DNA of 64,000 nt, taken from NCBI GenBank assembly GCA_026874595.1, contig CM049315.1:16000164-16064163 (forward strand), in the 5' to 3' direction. Below the pieces are notes generated by a model that saw only the letters and a program-made list of their open reading frames with translations, ran no database searches and was not told the DNA's origin. The DNA comes from Sipunculus nudus (lineage: Eukaryota > Annelida > Sipuncula > Golfingiida > Sipunculidae). Positions within the stretch are counted from its first letter, which is position 1. Every line of letters starts with the position of its first letter. Shown one piece after another: positions 60,883 through 64,000 of this stretch. Position numbers and translations under genes: made by a program.

Positions 60883-61443
60883 AGTCTTGTGTGGTTCTTC
60901 CATGATTTTCGCCTTTATTGCCCTTAATATTTCCTGACTCATCTATATTGGTTCCTATGATTTGCTTTAACCTGAGGAATATAATTTGTATGACGGGCCC
61001 TTTAATATATCTGCAAAAAATTTCCACAATGAGTCCACATCCTTTCCTTCAAGAATATTGTCACATTTAATTTTAGCCAGCTCCTTATTAATTTTATTGT
61101 AATCACCCTCATTTAGATTGTATCGGAGTCTTTATTCCTGTTTGGACTTGACAAGTAGGTGGCAGTTTATTTCAATCTCTAAGCCAACACGATCACCGCT
61201 TCCCAGCGGATTACCTATTGTTATATTTTCTATAGCATACTTACTATTGGTAAATACCAGATCCAAGATTTAAGGTTCTTTTCCTTCTCTTATTCTTGTA
61301 GGCTCATTTATATGTTGCATAAGATATTTTTTCATTGACATATTGAGAAGTGCTGCTCATAAGACTTTTGTTAAGTAACCTTCATAAATTCAGGTTTCTA
61401 TAACACTATTATCTACAGTCATTTAAATGTTCCATTCAGTATT

Positions 61444-61728
61444 CTACAATGCTTCTCCTGCAGCTAGGTTGAATAAAGTTTGTTTACACTGAATAACCAT
61501 AATATTGTATTTCACATTCCTCTTTTTTACCCATGCAGTGATTTTTTTTGGTAGAGCTTCTGTTATTGCTATAATATCTGGTTCTTTCTCATTTATGATT
61601 GATTCCAATTCTTTTAGCTTGTTCCTGAGGGAATCCGCATTCGTGTTATACATATTAAGTGCGTGTGTCTGCTGTAAACATGAACCAAACAACGAGCTGT
61701 GCACTAAACTATATTCTTCACCTTCCAC
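61444..61728 (-). pseudogene. LINE endonuclease N-terminal fragment
   Basis: A 94-codon open frame including LNMYNTNADSLRNKLKELES and PDIIAITEALPKK, the opening of the apurinic-type (EEP) endonuclease domain of LINE ORF2. It has the conserved Asn and Glu positions. The domain is interrupted shortly downstream. Confidence 0.8.
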
Positions 61729-62692
61729 TATATGTGGTTCAACCTCGGAGCGTTGAGTTTTGCACTTTTGATTTGTCTTGTTTACATTTTTCAGTGAAGG
61801 AATGATTTTTAATCATGTCCTTTCTAACTAAATGAATCTCTGTTCACAACCGTCATTTTCTAAAAGGAATATCTTTATCATCAGATGGTGGTACCTCTGT
61901 GCTATGAGAGTTTAGAACCGGTAACTGGTCATATGTCTGCGCCAGCACTTGCATGGGATTGTATGTTTCCTTCATCAATTGATTCCCCAGGCCTCTATTT
62001 TGTCTTCTTCCAGTGTTACAACTGACATTCCCAGTGTCTCTTTTCACTATTCTGTTGTGTCTTATCACAAGCCCAGTTTCTCCCGCTTTTATTCTTCTGT
62101 CAAGTTCAGACTTTAGTTCTCTATACATGTTTTGTATGGGCTGGAATCCTGTCTGGTCCTATTGTGACTTTGTTGCATTATGTGTGTCCTATCAATCCTT
62201 CTTTCGATCCCCTGATTATCTTATGTTTAATCCTTTTGTCCAACAATGTAACTTTAACTGGTCTGATCTTATCACCTTTTTTCTTTTTTATTCTGATGTC
62301 CTAATCGTTTGTATTCATAATAATTTTTTTTGCCATTTTTTTTAGTTTTCTCAGTGTCCTCACTAATTCTGGTCTTTATATCTGATGAATATGACTCTTC
62401 CAAGCTGAACATAATTAAAGTCAAACTTCTTATCTCAATCTCTCTGGACTCCACTGTTGCTTGTTGCACTGCTAAGTCAATCTGTTCATTTAAATAGTCT
62501 GTTCATTTATCCCCTCTGACAATGTTATCCTCAATTTTATCTAATCTCACTTTCAAGTTTCGAGTTAACAACTTAGTCGTGCGCACAAGTTTGGATGACG
62601 TAATTATCTTTCAATCGCCATGCGTTTTATTCCCCAAAAGGTACTGTGTTGCCCTTCCCTTAAAAGGTGAGAAAGACATGTCCGTCTAGCTG

Positions 62693-62726
62693 CCCCCCCC
62701 CCCCCCCCCGAAACAATAAAGACCTA

Positions 62727-62777
<51 letters not shown>
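62693..62777 (+). repeat. Poly-C tract and (TC)n microsatellite
   Basis: 17 C (62693-62709), 20 bases of other sequence, then a run of TC repeats from about 62731 to 62777. Confidence 0.95.
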
Positions 62778-62779
<2 letters not shown>

Positions 62780-62780
<1 letters not shown>

Positions 62781-64000
62781 CATATATCAATCACACTTCC
62801 TTGTTCTTTGAAATGTTCGTGTCTTAACCCGGGTCAGCTTTCAGATCCATGCATGCATGAAGTCATTATGTCTCACTTTCTTGCTTGGTATAATGCATGC
62901 CTTTTAAAGATTTAAATTAACTTCCTTTTGGACAAAACATTTTCCTATTCACATGTTCTCATTTTGCGTTATATTGATCCACGACAGAAAGAAATTCACA
63001 TGAATGAGGACTTGTCATAAAACCCAAAGAAATAGGTATATATGAATTACCAGGATGTTGGTAAAGGTGTTGAAAACTTTCTATACAGTGCCAGCTAGAG
63101 AGGAGGAATATTTACATTTTCGGTATATACCTTTCGGTATAAACTCTGCGGCATGGTATACAAAATATTTTGCCGAGTGTAATTAGCACTTATTAGATAA
63201 GACCAGGAAATGCATCATAACATAATATACTTTGCATTTACGCAAATGCAAAATTTGCTCCCTGTTTCGGCACTACTGTTTACAGAATCAACTGATATCA
63301 TAGCTGTCGTGAAATCACGGCTGAATTTTTATAATCTGTTAAACCTGTTTTATAACCTGTAAAAGGGCTGGGTATCGCCTACAAATTTCGTATCGCAATA
63401 TATTGCAATACTTGGTAGCGTATCGCGATACGTATTGCGATATTTTCATTTTATTAAATTTATAGGAAATACGTGTGTTTTTTTTTGTATTATATATATA
63501 TATTACTAATATTATTATTAATAATTCTTTATCATACTAAATATAAAGACATAATAAAAGATTATACAGATCAGTCAATTTCAGACACGAAATATGGCAA
63601 CATTATTATAATTTATACGCAGTTGGGTTTTTCTAGACAAAGGTTTACCTTCCATTCTGATTTAGCCTTCGAAATTCGGCACACGTTTGGTGGTGTGCTC
63701 TTCTAGGACAAGTGTTTTATTCTGTGGGATTATGCCCTATTAAGCTGCACATTTATTAATTTAATATTCCCTCATTTGGTGCCCCTATTTCTTTTGTGCT
63801 TTAAGGTCCATCACGCCTGTCACGTTTTTTTACAGGAGGCGCCTTGGGGATTTTCCCGCATTTCGAGCTCACTGTCGTTTTGTGCAATTTCCTGTCACGA
63901 GTCCACTCTTATCCCAATTGATTCCAATGCTTCCCTCAACAGGAAGTACAGCTTTTTAATTAAAAACAAAAAATACTACATGACACCGCTTTCAATTCAA
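62780..64000. other. Intergenic sequence, one palindromic repeat remnant
   Basis: Around 63371-63450 the sequence reads GGGTATCGCC, TATCGCAATATATTGCAATA, CGTATCGCGATACG and TATTGCGATATT. This chain of near-palindromes resembles the ends of dispersed TATCGCGATA-type elements. The rest is AT-rich with no supported gene. The last 200 bases are somewhat CpG-richer, but I identify nothing there. Confidence 0.4.

Larger units (their letters stand above)
57650..62600 (-). mobile_element. Decayed CR1/L2-like non-LTR retrotransposon (LINE), split by another LINE
   Basis: Read on the minus strand, the order is as follows. Coiled-coil ORF1 fragments (62560-62270, with SLTLIMFSLEES). ORF1 C-terminus (62128-61853, with ELKSELDRRIKAGE). 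Endonuclease start (61660-61444, with NTNADSLRNKL and PDIIAITEA). Endonuclease end (about 61310-61136, with DLVFTNSKYAIEN). Linker (61027-60758). Reverse transcriptase (about 60480-59600, with VPQGSVLG and a degraded FIDDAKIF in place of the usual FADD). C-terminal text (LLEGLQRRATKMIP near 59250-59190; LYTGIDRLDIQEPFTVMG near 58050-57980). Frameshifts and stops are frequent, so it is dead. The 3' end appears to lie near a TATATATGCATGCATGCAT stretch around 57645-57672. Confidence 0.85.

Overview
The window looks like AT-rich, intron-rich genomic DNA of a marine invertebrate, most likely a bivalve mollusc. That assignment is an inference from the style and density of the interspersed repeats, with no species-specific marker. 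There are no operons, ribosome binding sites, CRISPR arrays or recognisable RNA genes. Almost the whole window is one host gene plus mobile elements.

Host gene: seven exons on the minus strand encode the N-terminus of a TMEM131-family protein (signal peptide, then the PapD-like region). They lie at 56233-56104, 35280-35225, 30941-30910, 8087-8019, 6301-6178, 3503-3390 and 2695-2573. Every junction has AG/GT borders, and the phases join into 216 stop-free codons (648 nt). The gene runs off the left edge. Introns 1 and 3 are about 20.8 and 22.8 kb, and exon 3 is a 32-nt microexon. A probable promoter lies just right of 56233.

Mobile DNA: intron 3 holds a young 7.6-kb Ty3/gypsy-type LTR retrotransposon (13559-21170, minus strand) with near-identical 1130-bp LTRs and a 5-bp target duplication. 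Its integrase lies upstream of its reverse transcriptase, the Gmr1-type order, and two in-frame TGA codons interrupt the end of pol. Other elements are a pair of inverted MITEs (7337-7874 and 47990-48512) flanking exons 2-4, an 894-bp TIR element (26952-27845), a hAT-like short element (25007-25355), and a large family of AT-rich repeats ending in a (GGAC)n tract and a terminal hairpin. There are also minisatellites and eleven long poly-G/poly-C tracts. Upstream of the gene (57.65-62.6 kb) lies a decayed CR1/L2-like LINE on the minus strand, split by a fragment of a different LINE on the plus strand.

Most other open frames in the window are random or repeat-derived and are not annotated. Introns are listed as features so that each long non-coding stretch is described.
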